From: Marinilabilia rubra
GTDB taxonomy: Bacteria > Bacteroidota > Bacteroidia > Bacteroidales > Marinilabiliaceae
Assembly (NCBI RefSeq): GCF_003121985.1
Contig: NZ_QEWP01000007.1
Coordinates: 213,383-277,382 of the forward strand
Direction of reading: 5' to 3'
Length of the DNA: 64,000 nt
The notes below the pieces were generated by a model. The model saw only the letters and a list, made by a program, of their open reading frames with translations. It was not told where the DNA came from and ran no database searches. The translations under genes and the position numbers were made by a program. Below, piece by piece: positions 48,091 to 56,728 of the stretch; position 1 is the stretch's first letter; each line of letters opens with the position of its first letter.

Positions 48091-49290
48091 CTAATAATTC
48101 AAAGCTTTACCAGTAGCTGCAAGAAATACATCGAGCGATCTCAATTTTTCTTTAATGGCGATAAGTTTGTCGAGCCTCATAAATCCGATTTTGTAATTAA
48201 ATTTTGGCCCGTGATATTCCTCTGAAACAGATTTGAAGTCAAAATTTTTCAATACATCAGAATTACTGTAACGCAGATAAACCTCAATGGTGCCTTCCTT
48301 GAAGTATGTAAATCCTTCAAAATAATTGGCCTTTTTATATTCATAACGGTAATGGTGCCCAAGAGCAGTAATATCGGATAAAACCGCTGATCCGGTAGGA
48401 TGACCGCCTGCCCCTTTACCGAACATAAACTGCTTATCGTAAGCCACACCTTTTATCACAACCCCATTAAATTCGTCTTCCACGTTGTAGATGTATTTGT
48501 CCCGGGTTACAAATCGTGGCAAAACAAATAAGGCAATCTTATTGTCTCTTAGCCGCTCAACCTGAGCAACCAGCTTTATTTTATACCCTTTTTCACGAGC
48601 ATAGTTAATGTCAAACTCTGAAATATTTGAAATACCATAATTCAACACATCATCAGGAGACACCACCACGCCAAAACTGTGCATGGTAAGAATGATCAAT
48701 TTAAAAAGGGAGTCAAAACCATCCACATCAAAAGTGGGATTAGACTCGGCAAACCCAAGTTCCTGAGCTTTTTTTAAAGCATCAGAATAACTCTCATTGT
48801 TATCAAATATTTTGGAAAGTATATAATTCGATGATCCGTTCAATATGCCGGTCACAGAAAGAAGCAAATCATTATCGTAGTATTCTTCAAGATTACGGAT
48901 CACCGGTATGCTGCCACAGGCAGATGCTTCATACAAAAGAGAAACATCGTTTTCTTTGGCAAGCGCAACCATTTCAGAAAGGTTTTCAGCCAACATTTTT
49001 TTATTGGCAGACACCACATTTTTTCCTTTCTGAAGGGCCTTTTTTACAATATAATAGGCATCATCCGAATTGTCGATTAACTCAACAATCGTATTGATGC
49101 CTCCATCTTCTAAAATATCATCCGGATCATAACAAAACATCTCATCCGGAAGCGATCGCTTGATCTTTTGTTTGACACAAATCTTACTGACTTTGGAATC
49201 CAGTGCCGGGCTCTTTTCAAGAACATCATATAAACCCTTGCCAACAACACCAAAACCAAACAAACCAATATTTAATTTTTGCCTTGCCAT
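48091..49290 (-). CDS. hom: Homoserine dehydrogenase
   Basis: The 399-residue protein has a Rossmann start (NIGLFGFGVVGKGLYDVL), NVVSANKKMLAE, the substrate block GILNGSSNYILSKI, ALKKAQELGFAESNPTFDVDG and KLIILTMHSFGV, and the catalytic region KGVAYDKQFMFGKGAGGHPTGSAV. It reduces aspartate semialdehyde to homoserine, the branch point to methionine and threonine. The C-terminus is about 50 residues beyond the core and has no clear ACT domain. It lies 92 nt after metY on the same strand, so both are probably under the attenuator found before metY. Confidence 0.95.
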   Translation of the reverse strand: MARQKLNIGLFGFGVVGKGLYDVLEKSPALDSKVSKICVKQKIKRSLPDEMFCYDPDDILEDGGINTIVELIDNSDDAYYIVKKALQKGKNVVSANKKMLAENLSEMVALAKENDVSLLYEASACGSIPVIRNLEEYYDNDLLLSVTGILNGSSNYILSKIFDNNESYSDALKKAQELGFAESNPTFDVDGFDSLFKLIILTMHSFGVVVSPDDVLNYGISNISEFDINYAREKGYKIKLVAQVERLRDNKIALFVLPRFVTRDKYIYNVEDEFNGVVIKGVAYDKQFMFGKGAGGHPTGSAVLSDITALGHHYRYEYKKANYFEGFTYFKEGTIEVYLRYSNSDVLKNFDFKSVSEEYHGPKFNYKIGFMRLDKLIAIKEKLRSLDVFLAATGKALNY

Positions 49291-49325
49291 TTCTAATAAT
49301 TTTTGCGGAAGTGAATGAGTGAAAA

Positions 49326-49356
49326 GTTCCGGTAGCTAAAATGCCACTACCGGAAC
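49326..49356 (-). terminator. Intercistronic hairpin between metY and hom
   Basis: A perfect 10-bp stem GTTCCGGTAG / CTACCGGAAC with an 11-nt loop is followed by TTTTC on the minus strand. It lies 27 nt after the metY stop and 36 nt before the hom ATG. It could partly terminate or stabilise the metY message, lowering hom expression relative to metY. Confidence 0.65.
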
Positions 49357-49382
49357 TCATGATATAATTGCAAAAATAAGGA

Positions 49383-50696
<1,314 letters not shown>

Positions 50697-50714
50697 TTAT
50701 AGGTTAATTATTAA

Positions 50715-50749
50715 TAAAAAATCCCTCTCCGGCTGCGTTGACGCACCGG
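50715..50749 (-). terminator. Attenuator terminator hairpin before metY
   Basis: On the minus strand CCGGTGCG pairs with CGCAGCCGG around a TCAA loop, with one bulged base, and a U-run (TTTTTT) follows after AGAGGGA. It lies about 30 nt before the metY ATG. Its left arm shares CGTCAACG-region bases with the upstream antiterminator, so the two hairpins exclude each other. Confidence 0.8.
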
Positions 50750-50818
50750 GTATCTGATTTTACTTTGAAAATAGTTTCTTGAAAATTGTTGGATAGATAC
50801 AGATATGATGCGTCAACG
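50736..50818 (-). promoter_or_regulatory. Antiterminator structure of the metY attenuator
   Basis: The 5' arm CGTTGACGCA (50809-50818) is fully complementary to TGCGTCAACG (50736-50745), which is the core of the downstream terminator hairpin. A second nested pairing, TATCTG with CAGATA, is compatible with it. The 5' arm begins 4 nt after the stop codon of the leader peptide. A ribosome paused at the leader stop would cover it and favour termination, while a ribosome stalled earlier leaves it free. Confidence 0.78.
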
Positions 50819-50822
50819 AGAC

Positions 50823-50936
50823 TTATGCCATAGACATTCGTCCCATCATCATACCTGTTGTGGTAGTGAAGGAAGTTGCGCAAATTAATTTTGTTGCGGC
50901 AACCGAATAAACGATATTTTCGATGAGTTGCTTCAT
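50823..50936 (-). CDS. Methionine/threonine-rich leader peptide of the metY-hom operon
   Basis: The frame from ATG (50936) to TAA (50823) encodes 37 residues: MKQLIENIVYSVAATKLICA, then TSFTTTTGMMMGRMSMA. Four consecutive Thr codons and five Met codons within the last 12 positions are the sign of a ribosome-stalling leader peptide. The operon it precedes makes homoserine and homocysteine, precursors of both amino acids. The frame is open further upstream, but this ATG is the first that gives a compact leader. The stop is placed exactly as needed for classical attenuation. Confidence 0.82.
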   Translation of the reverse strand: MKQLIENIVYSVAATKLICATSFTTTTGMMMGRMSMA

Positions 50937-51282
50937 TCGATGAATTATCTGTTTGCAAATATGGACATCTTTATCCAAAATACAAATACCTATTATATAT
51001 TTTTTGAAAAAAATTTCACTCCCAAAGATAAAATACTGAATTGCTTTCAATTGAACATAGACCGTAATATTATCTTCAGCGTTAAATAATCAAACATCCA
51101 TGTGTAAAGAAGGTTCATGAAATAATGAAATTTTGTCTGTTTTTTCATAAAAGAGAATATTCAATACCAATGGTAATCGGTTTACGGCAGTCTGGTTAGA
51201 AAGTATTTGTAGAATGAAAAATGAATCCGCCAATAGCAAAAGGCCTGTTGGGAAGAAACAGAATTCTTATCCACCATCTATG

Positions 51283-51419
51283 ACAATAGACCTTTAGATT
51301 TTTAGATATAAGAATTAAGTCGAATCATATAATGCTAATATTCGGGGCTTTAAAACAATTATGTGCATAATCTCAAAAAATTGTCTTACAGCCTTTTACA
51401 AAAGTTTAACGTAGTATTG
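51283..51419 (+). promoter_or_regulatory. Conserved upstream module, copy C
   Basis: It opens with ACAATAGACCTTTAGATTTT and TAGATATAAGAATT, very close to copy D (CAATAGATCGTTAGATTTTT). It ends with ACAAAAGTTTAACGTAGTATTG, where one base differs from the GTTTAACGGAGTATTGA box of the other copies. The box is 143 nt from the ATG of the Gly-rich secreted protein, much further than in the other three copies, so a long 5' leader or an extra downstream promoter is likely. Confidence 0.6.
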
Positions 51420-51562
51420 TTTAAAAAATAACTTTTAAACGAATGATTGTTCAAAGTGAGGTGTCAAAAGGGTAAAAGCAGAAAAGAAATTCATAAAAGG
51501 TTAACCAAAACGGAATTTTCAGATTGCTCAAAATTTATTATTAACTTATAAAAACAAGGATC

Positions 51563-51973
51563 ATGAAAAAGTTAGCTTTATCGTTAGCATTGATAACCGG
51601 AATGGCTTTTGCCGCAACTAGTTTACAAGCACAAAACAATGGTGGCAATGACACCAAACAAGAAACCACCCAAAATGTCCGCTCAGGATTTGTAGACAAC
51701 AATGGTGATGGTGTTTGCGACAATTACGATGGTAACCGTCCCGGAAAAGGTTTGGGCCCGGGCAATGGTCAGGGGCAAGGTCGTAGAAACGGAAAAGGAT
51801 TGGGCCATTGTGGAAACGGAAACAGACAAGGTCGTGGCCAGGGACGTGGTGGCAATGGAAATTTCGTGGACAACAATGAAAACGGAACTTGCGATAATCT
51901 GGAAAATGGAACCGGACGCCAGCGATTGCAAGATGGCTCCGGCAAGGGTCAGGGAAGTCCCCGGAATAATTAA
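51563..51973 (+). CDS. Secreted Gly/Asn/Gln-rich protein with two EF-hand-like repeats
   Basis: The 136-residue protein has a signal peptide ending near SLQAQ. The mature chain has two similar motifs, FVDNNGDGVCDNYDG (about 48-62) and FVDNNENGTCDNLENG (about 100-115). They resemble D-x-D-x-D-G calcium loops and each carries one cysteine. Between and after them is a low-complexity basic region rich in G, Q, N and R (GNGQGQGRRNGKG). The product is probably periplasmic or secreted. It stands just upstream of an ECF sigma factor, and the product of 53048 ends with a similar GQGQG tail. The function is unknown. Confidence 0.75.
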   Translation: MKKLALSLALITGMAFAATSLQAQNNGGNDTKQETTQNVRSGFVDNNGDGVCDNYDGNRPGKGLGPGNGQGQGRRNGKGLGHCGNGNRQGRGQGRGGNGNFVDNNENGTCDNLENGTGRQRLQDGSGKGQGSPRNN

Positions 51974-51985
51974 ATTTGTTTATAT

Positions 51986-52025
51986 AATATTGTAGAGACG
52001 CGAGATCTCGTGTCTCTACAATATT
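51986..52025. terminator. 40-bp palindrome (terminator or palindromic repeat)
   Basis: AATATTGTAGAGACGCGAGA on the left pairs with TCTCGTGTCTCTACAATATT on the right with one mismatched position, forming an almost perfect 20-bp stem. Sequences with the core TTGTAGAGACG are known as abundant small palindromes in several bacterial groups. It lies 12 nt after the stop of the secreted protein gene and 36 nt before the ECF sigma ATG, so it probably separates the two transcription levels. Confidence 0.75.
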
Positions 52026-52061
52026 AACCAACCAATAAAACATTGCATCCAATAAATCCCA

Positions 52062-52610
52062 ATGCAGAAGGTGCCGACAGATAATCAATTGGTAATACAG
52101 GCAAAAAAAGGTCATACCGAAGCCTTTTCCACTTTGGTGGACAGGTACCGGCAAAAGGTATTCCAATCGGCAATGGGATTTTTGCATAACCCCGATGATG
52201 CAGAAGACCTGACACAGGAAATCTTCGTAAAAGCCTGGAATGCATTGGATGGATTTGACCAGAGATCGGCATTTAGCACATGGTTGTACCGGATTGCTGT
52301 CAACAAAGCCATTAATGTCATCAGAAAAAATAAAATCCGTTCCTTTATCGGTTTAAACGAAGCAGGAAACGAGCCGTTTTCTACCGAAAGCAATGCAGAA
52401 GAAGCCATCACGGTAAAGGAGCAGAAAGAAGAAATTAAAAAAGCTGTTGACCAGCTTAACAATAAACAAAAAAAAGCCTTTGTCCTGTTTTATTATCAGG
52501 ACTTGAACATGAAAGAAGTTGCAGAAGTATTGGGTATTTCGCAGAAAGCAGTTGAAAGCCTGGTTTTCAGAGCGAGAAAAAAACTACAAAGTATAGTTGA
52601 CAGAAAATAG
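52062..52610 (+). CDS. ECF-type RNA polymerase sigma factor
   Basis: The 182-residue protein has sigma-70 region 2 (EAFSTLVDRYRQKVFQSAM; DDAEDLTQEIFVKAWNAL; FSTWLYRIAVNKAINVIRKN) and region 4 (LNNKQKKAFVLFYYQDLNMK, EVAEVLGISQKAVESLVFRARKKLQ). It is followed by a membrane anti-sigma-like gene 28 nt downstream and a membrane-anchored Spy-like sensor, the arrangement of a periplasmic stress or metal sensing unit. The palindrome upstream and module C before the preceding gene may control it. Confidence 0.94.
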   Translation: MQKVPTDNQLVIQAKKGHTEAFSTLVDRYRQKVFQSAMGFLHNPDDAEDLTQEIFVKAWNALDGFDQRSAFSTWLYRIAVNKAINVIRKNKIRSFIGLNEAGNEPFSTESNAEEAITVKEQKEEIKKAVDQLNNKQKKAFVLFYYQDLNMKEVAEVLGISQKAVESLVFRARKKLQSIVDRK

Positions 52611-52638
52611 AGAGTAAAAATATGAAAGCAAGCAAACC

Positions 52639-53055
52639 ATGAAGTGTAATGACTTTAATAACAAACTGGCTTTTCGGGAGCCCCTTAAAGATGTGACTTC
52701 TGAAATGCACCAACACATAGAAACCTGTGCTTCATGCATGGAGGCTTTTAAAAAAACAAAGGCTTTATTTGCTTTTATTGAAGAAGAAAAGCAGGTCAGT
52801 GTATCGCCATACATCAACACACGGATTAGGGTACAAATTGAAAACCAACGAACAAGGCCTAAAATGATAAGACCTGTGTTCGTAACGGTTATGTCTGTTA
52901 TTTTGGTGATTCTCGGCTTTTTTTCTGCTGAACTATTCCAAAACCAGTCAAATATGTTTGATAGTGCAGAAATTATTGCCTCCGAGTATTATTTTAGCGA
53001 TAACCCGGGAACTCAATTAGAAGAAATCTGGATCAATACCTATCAAGATGAATAA
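52639..53055 (+). CDS. Putative anti-sigma factor with zinc-binding motif
   Basis: The 138-residue protein has an N-terminal cytoplasmic domain with Cys3 and the H-x3-C-x2-C pattern (His26, Cys30, Cys33 in HQHIETCASC). This is the hallmark of ZAS-type anti-sigma factors. One membrane helix (about 79-100, FVTVMSVILVILGFFSAELF) leads to a short periplasmic tail. It would hold the ECF sigma factor inactive until a periplasmic signal. Its end overlaps the start of the next gene by 8 bp, implying translational coupling. Confidence 0.85.
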   Translation: MKCNDFNNKLAFREPLKDVTSEMHQHIETCASCMEAFKKTKALFAFIEEEKQVSVSPYINTRIRVQIENQRTRPKMIRPVFVTVMSVILVILGFFSAELFQNQSNMFDSAEIIASEYYFSDNPGTQLEEIWINTYQDE

Positions 53056-53623
53056 AAAAACGCTCATAGCAACAGTTTTAATTCTGATGGCTGCTTTTAT
53101 CGTAGGATGGGCCATTCAAAGGTGGTTTAATCCATTCTCCGGCTCCCCGTATTTTAATAACACCACCTCATCAAATCCAGCGCCATTTACGATGGGAGCC
53201 GGTCAGGGACAAGGTTTCCGACAAATGGCCAACAGTCTTAATTTATCGGAAGAACAGATATCATCTCTTTCTGAAATTGAAGCCGGTTATAGAAGCCGGA
53301 TGCACAAATACATGCAACTAATCGACAGCATCGATCTTGCCATACTTAATGAATTGAAAAGCAATTCACCAAATGAAGAAAAACTTGATTCCCTGGCCGT
53401 AAAAGCGGGATCCATTCAATTCCACCTGAAGAAAGCCACAGCCGATCATTTTTTAGCCATTAAAAATCTTTGCAATCCCCGGCAAAAAGAAAGATTCAAT
53501 GAAGTCATTTCCAACATCAATAAATTCAAAAGAGGTCGGGGTATGGGAAAAGGTCAGGGTCAGGGAATGGGTCAGGGAATGGGTCGGAGAGGTCAGGGCC
53601 AGGGGAGAAACCGCTGTAATTGA
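53048..53623 (+). CDS. Membrane-anchored Spy/CpxP-like periplasmic sensor with Gly-Gln-rich tail
   Basis: The 191-residue protein has an N-terminal membrane anchor (LIATVLILMAAFIVGWAI). A helical LTxxQ-like domain follows (NSLNLSEEQISSLSEIEAGY, about 60-155), as in CnrX/ZraP/Spy proteins. The C-terminal 25 residues are low complexity (GMGKGQGQGMGQGMGRRGQG). In CnrX-type systems such a protein senses metal and releases the anti-sigma factor. The G/Q/R tail is not part of that family and mirrors the composition of the secreted protein at 51563. Confidence 0.8.
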   Translation: MNKKTLIATVLILMAAFIVGWAIQRWFNPFSGSPYFNNTTSSNPAPFTMGAGQGQGFRQMANSLNLSEEQISSLSEIEAGYRSRMHKYMQLIDSIDLAILNELKSNSPNEEKLDSLAVKAGSIQFHLKKATADHFLAIKNLCNPRQKERFNEVISNINKFKRGRGMGKGQGQGMGQGMGRRGQGQGRNRCN

Positions 53624-53625
53624 AA

Positions 53626-54417
53626 TTAATTTCCGTACCACTTCCTTATAACCGGCAAGGTAGCTCTGTTTTGCCAGGCCTGCAATGCCGATACAACAAA
53701 CAAAACCCCAATGGCAACGAGGGCCCACCAGGCAATATCCGGGTGGTCGCTCCAGCGACGTTCAGCAATCGCTATTAAGGCCCAAATCCCCACAGCTCCA
53801 GCTTCTCTCATATTTCGGTAACAGATCAGCAAAAGATAAATCAAAGTTGCAACAACGATTAAAATTTTAACCCACGCAACTTCGGAAATTGGACTGCCAT
53901 CCCATCCAAGGCTTTTCAGAAAAACAGTGGTGTTGGCAACTGTTGCCACAATGATCCAGCCCAGATAAACCGTTACAGGCCACCACACCAAAGCAATAAT
54001 TCGTATTGGAGCGTCCCAACGTTCAAGATTCAACCTCCTGGTAAGCATAATCAATGAAAACAGAAGAATACCCATTATCAAAAGGGAGATCCCCATATTA
54101 AGATTTAGCCAGGCCACAATCCATGAACCATTGGCAATATTGGAGACTGCAAACCAGATACCGGTCTGCTTCAATTCCCTGTCCTCTCTTTTAATCAACC
54201 ATGCATACCACTGATGCGCAACAAAAGCCATTAGCAATAAATAAATCAATCCCCAAATGGCAAAGGCATAACCTGCCGGAGTAAAAAGATTATCATACAT
54301 CCGGCTGACTTCCCCCACATTTCGTCCGGCAATGGCACCTGTTCCGGATAAATAATTCATTACCAAAGCATAAATCAATGAAAGGGTATTAATAATAAGC
54401 AATCCTGTCTTTTTCAT
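53626..54417 (-). CDS. TspO/MBR-related (tryptophan-rich sensory) membrane protein
   Basis: The 263-residue protein has about eight hydrophobic helices. The block FTPAGYAFAIWGLIYLLL, with tryptophans throughout (WYAW, WIVAWLNLN, ALVWWPVTVYLGW), marks the extended TspO-related family of about 260 residues. The short TspO proteins have only 160. Its ligand is unknown; relatives bind porphyrins or act in stress signalling. It is convergent with the Spy-like gene (2-nt gap) and monocistronic. Confidence 0.72.
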   Translation of the reverse strand: MKKTGLLIINTLSLIYALVMNYLSGTGAIAGRNVGEVSRMYDNLFTPAGYAFAIWGLIYLLLMAFVAHQWYAWLIKREDRELKQTGIWFAVSNIANGSWIVAWLNLNMGISLLIMGILLFSLIMLTRRLNLERWDAPIRIIALVWWPVTVYLGWIIVATVANTTVFLKSLGWDGSPISEVAWVKILIVVATLIYLLLICYRNMREAGAVGIWALIAIAERRWSDHPDIAWWALVAIGVLFVVSALQAWQNRATLPVIRKWYGN

Positions 54418-54719
54418 AAAAATAGATGATACGATTTACAGATACCTGCCTGACGGCAGTAAGGTTAGATTTATGAGGGTTATTTTACCATTAAAACCTT
54501 AAAAATCTGACAAATTTTTAAGGGCAATATATCTCTCAATTCAAATTATTCCTTAGCTCGCTACTAACTATTACTGTCCGCTCTAAACTAAAACTATTGA
54601 TAACAAACTAACTACTGTTTATCTAACATTCTTACATTAAATACAACTTTTTAAAAATTAATTTGTTGAACTAACAGTTAAAGAAACAAATTAAGTTAAA
54701 CCCTGAAAAATATAACTTT
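54418..54719. other. Divergent spacer upstream of the TspO-related gene and OsmC
   Basis: This 302-bp spacer carries the palindromic repeat copy 2 and a short stretch (AATAGATGATACGATTTACA) weakly similar to the first block of the conserved upstream modules. No GTTTAACGGAGTATTGA box is found before osmC. The rest is AT-rich, presumably holding both promoters. Confidence 0.4.
54444..54465. repeat. Small palindromic repeat, copy 2
   Basis: ACCTGCCTGACGGCAGTAAG followed by GT is one base different from the copy at 44761-44782. The similarity extends about 5 bp to the left and 12 bp to the right, so the mobile or duplicated unit is longer than the palindrome itself. Confidence 0.7.
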
Positions 54720-55154
54720 ATGAGCGTACACAAATCATCAGCCATATGGGAAGGAAACCTGGCAAAGGGATCAGGAAAAATGAATGTAGGCGAAGGTGCA
54801 TGGGAAGGTAGTTTCTCAGCCAAATCCCGCTTTGAAGGAAGCAAAGACGGCACCAGTCCCGAAGAATTAATCGCTGCTGCCCATGCCGGCTGTTTTTCCA
54901 TGGCATTTTCACATGCCTTGTCGGAGGCTGGTCATACTCCTGATAGTGTAGAAACAAAAGCAGAAGCCTCCATTGAGAAAGGTGCAGAAGGATTCAGCAT
55001 CACAAAAATCCACCTTACTACAAAAGGAAAAGTTCCGGGTATCAATAAAGATGAGTTCCATAAAATTGCTGAAGATGCAAAAGAAAACTGCCCGGTTTCA
55101 AAAGCCTTGAAGCAAGGGGTAGCCATTAGCCTGGATGCTTCACTGGAAGGTTAA
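54720..55154 (+). CDS. OsmC-family peroxiredoxin
   Basis: The 144-residue protein has the OsmC fold and the two redox cysteines: Cys58 in ELIAAAHAGCFSMAFSHAL and Cys124 in AKENCPVSKAL. The start MSVHKSSAIWEGNLAKGSG is typical of the OsmC (rather than Ohr) branch. It reduces organic hydroperoxides in the cytoplasm. It is monocistronic with a strong terminator downstream. Confidence 0.94.
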   Translation: MSVHKSSAIWEGNLAKGSGKMNVGEGAWEGSFSAKSRFEGSKDGTSPEELIAAAHAGCFSMAFSHALSEAGHTPDSVETKAEASIEKGAEGFSITKIHLTTKGKVPGINKDEFHKIAEDAKENCPVSKALKQGVAISLDASLEG

Positions 55155-55206
55155 GAATATATTGGGAAAGTGATAATTATACTTTCCTGAAAAAATTGTC
55201 AAAAGA

Positions 55207-55240
55207 GGATTGTTGCAAAAATTGCAGCAATCCTTTTTTT
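55207..55240 (+). terminator. Rho-independent terminator after osmC
   Basis: GGATTGTTGC pairs with GCAGCAATCC (one G-T type mismatch) around a 7-nt loop and is followed by seven T residues, 52 nt after the osmC stop. Confidence 0.88.
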
Positions 55241-55336
55241 ATTTCAAAAATTCATCCCCAAAAACCATTGACCTTCCAGCCCATAATTTGTAACTTCTTT
55301 CGAATCATTAGACAATGTGTTTAAAGCAATAATTTA

Positions 55337-55470
55337 CAATAGATCGTTAGTCCCGATGCTTCGGGATAGATATCAGATTTAAGACAAACCATATAACGCT
55401 AATAAACATAACTTTAAAGCAACAATGCATGTGATTTATAGCTGTCTACAAAAGTTTAACGGAGTATTGA
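55337..55470 (+). promoter_or_regulatory. Conserved upstream module, copy B
   Basis: The first block CAATAGATCGTTAG (55338-55350) and final box GTTTAACGGAGTATTGA (55454-55470) are identical or nearly so to copies A and D. A different short palindrome, TCCCGATGCTTCGGGATA (55351-55368), is inserted right after the first block, at the same place as the unrelated palindrome in copy A. The box is 25 nt before the ferredoxin ATG. Confidence 0.68.
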
Positions 55471-55495
55471 TTTATTAATCTCAAAAAATAGAATT

Positions 55496-55687
55496 ATGGC
55501 CATTAAAAAAGTATGGATCGAAGAAGGTTGCACTGCCTGTGAAATGTGCGTAGATATTTGCCCTGATGTTTTTGAAATGGGCGATGATGAAGCAGTAGTA
55601 AAGCAAGGCGTTAATTACGATGATCACGCCAGTGAAATAGAAGAGGCAGCAGATAGCTGTCCGGTTGAAGTTATTCAATACGAATAA
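55496..55687 (+). CDS. Single-cluster [4Fe-4S] ferredoxin
   Basis: The 63-residue acidic protein has the ligand set CTACEMCVDICP (Cys12, Cys15, Cys18, with Cys22 as remnant of a second site) and a distal Cys in DSCPVEVIQ. This fits a single [4Fe-4S] cluster ferredoxin of the Fer4_13/15 type. It is a small soluble electron carrier. It starts an operon with a PEBP-family protein (11 nt downstream) and a dodecin. Confidence 0.93.
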   Translation: MAIKKVWIEEGCTACEMCVDICPDVFEMGDDEAVVKQGVNYDDHASEIEEAADSCPVEVIQYE

Positions 55688-55698
55688 AAAGATTTACT

Positions 55699-56166
55699 AT
55701 GGCTTTTAACATTACTACCACAGCATTTGAGAATGCCAAAGCTATCCCCAAAGACCATACCTGCGACGGAGAGGATCTCTCTCCACGTATTCGTTGGGAC
55801 GGGGAACCCAAAGGCACTGTTTCATTTGCTTTAATCATGGAAGATCCGGATGCTCCCGGAGGAACTTTTTGTCACTGGATTGTTTACAATCTCCCCCCCG
55901 ATTGCCATGAACTTGAAAAAATAATCCCCAAAAAAAAACATCTTGACAACGAAGCCATTCAGGGGAAAAATGATTTCGGGAAAATCGGGTACAACGGACC
56001 TTGCCCGCCTCCGGGTACCGAGCACCGATATTTTTTCCGGATTTTTGCCCTCAAAAAGAAACTACCTCCTGAAGGTATAAACAGTCTTGAGGAGTTTTAC
56101 AGCGCCATTGACGGGTCAAAGTTGGATGAAGCCGAATATATGGGCAAATACTACAGAAACAAATAA
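55699..56166 (+). CDS. YbhB/YbcL-family (Raf kinase inhibitor-like, PEBP) protein
   Basis: The 155-residue protein shows the PEBP signature: HTCDGEDLSPRIRWDGEPKG, ALIMEDPDAPGGTFCHWIVY, NDFGKIGYNGPCPPPGTEHR, YFFRIFALKKKL. The conserved D-P-D-A-P and G-x-x-P-P-x-G-x-H-R anion-binding residues are intact. There is no signal peptide, so it is cytoplasmic. Bacterial members have no settled function. Confidence 0.95.
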   Translation: MAFNITTTAFENAKAIPKDHTCDGEDLSPRIRWDGEPKGTVSFALIMEDPDAPGGTFCHWIVYNLPPDCHELEKIIPKKKHLDNEAIQGKNDFGKIGYNGPCPPPGTEHRYFFRIFALKKKLPPEGINSLEEFYSAIDGSKLDEAEYMGKYYRNK

Positions 56167-56189
56167 AATTGTTGAACCAATAAAAATCA

Positions 56190-56396
56190 ATGCTTATGAA
56201 GATGGTAAAAGTTATTGAAGTAATTGCTGCATCAGAAAAGGGTTTTGATGATGCAACACAAAAAGCAGTTGAGCAAGCCTCAAAAACCGTTAAGAACATC
56301 AAATCGGTTTACATCGAAAACATGAATGCCAATGTGGAAAACAACAAAATTGTTTCCTATGCAGTAAATGCTAAAATATCATTCGAAATTGATTAA
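56190..56396 (+). CDS. Dodecin (flavin-binding)
   Basis: The 68-residue protein matches dodecin: MVKVIEVIAASEKGFDDATQ, AVEQASKTVKNIKSVYIENM, VSYAVNAKISFEID. Dodecins form 12-mers that store or buffer riboflavin or FMN. The start may be at 56190, 56196 or 56202 (MLMKMVKV); the last gives the usual M-V-K-V beginning. The tryptophan that stacks on flavin in archaeal and many bacterial dodecins is replaced by Phe (KGFDDA). It ends the ferredoxin operon and a terminator follows within 15 nt. Confidence 0.93.
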   Translation: MLMKMVKVIEVIAASEKGFDDATQKAVEQASKTVKNIKSVYIENMNANVENNKIVSYAVNAKISFEID

Positions 56397-56410
56397 ATCA
56401 TTTTAATTTA

Positions 56411-56446
56411 AAAAAAGGCCTCCAGATTTCTTCGGAGGCCTTTTTT
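56411..56446 (+). terminator. Rho-independent terminator after dodecin
   Basis: AAAAAAGGCCTCC pairs with GGAGGCCTTTTTT across an 11-nt loop. The symmetrical A and T tracts allow function in both directions. Confidence 0.92.
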
Positions 56447-56481
56447 CATTCTAATATTGTTTCCTAATCACAACTGCTATG

Positions 56482-56719
56482 CAGGGAGCGCTGAAAAAGG
56501 CCTACTTTATTAGCGTTTAAAACTTTTAATCATATCAACAAACTCCTAAATGTAAGGTTATTCCACATCAAACTCGGATTTCTTTGCACTTAATCATAAA
56601 AAAACAGCTAATCAAAAGAACAAAGTTTACTGCACCGCCCGAATCCAGAAGTATTTCAATACTATTTCGTTTGGGCGGCTTGCAAATTATGACCTTTTGA
56701 CTTTTTCAGTAGTCCCTAT
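56482..56719 (+). repeat. Dispersed structured repeat, copy 2 (most complete)
   Basis: This copy shows both ends: AGGGAGCGCTGAAAAAGG on the left and CTTTTTCAGTAGTCCCTATG on the right. They form imperfect terminal inverted repeats (AGGGA..CTGAAAAAG). Internal stems are TGTAAGG/TTGCACTTA-type pairing and CACCGCCC with GGGCGG enclosing GAAGTATTTCAATACT. It fills the space between the convergent dodecin operon and the outer-membrane protein gene. No coding frame is present. Confidence 0.8.
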
Positions 56720-56728
56720 GTAATTTCT

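Noticed and set aside
50704..50958. 84-codon minus-strand frame upstream of metY as a protein-coding gene
   Set aside because: It overlaps the attenuator hairpins and the leader peptide in another frame. The hairpins and codon runs are better explained by attenuation, and the translated sequence has no domain-like features.
50704..50958. SAM riboswitch before metY
   Set aside because: The conserved SAM-I or SAM-II core sequences and P1 helix were not found; the region is explained by a leader peptide and mutually exclusive hairpins.
51618..52187. 189-codon minus-strand frame opposite the Gly-rich protein gene
   Set aside because: Its His/Cys/Phe-rich sequence is the mirror of the G/N/Q-rich coding strand, and it crosses the 40-bp palindrome and the sigma gene start.
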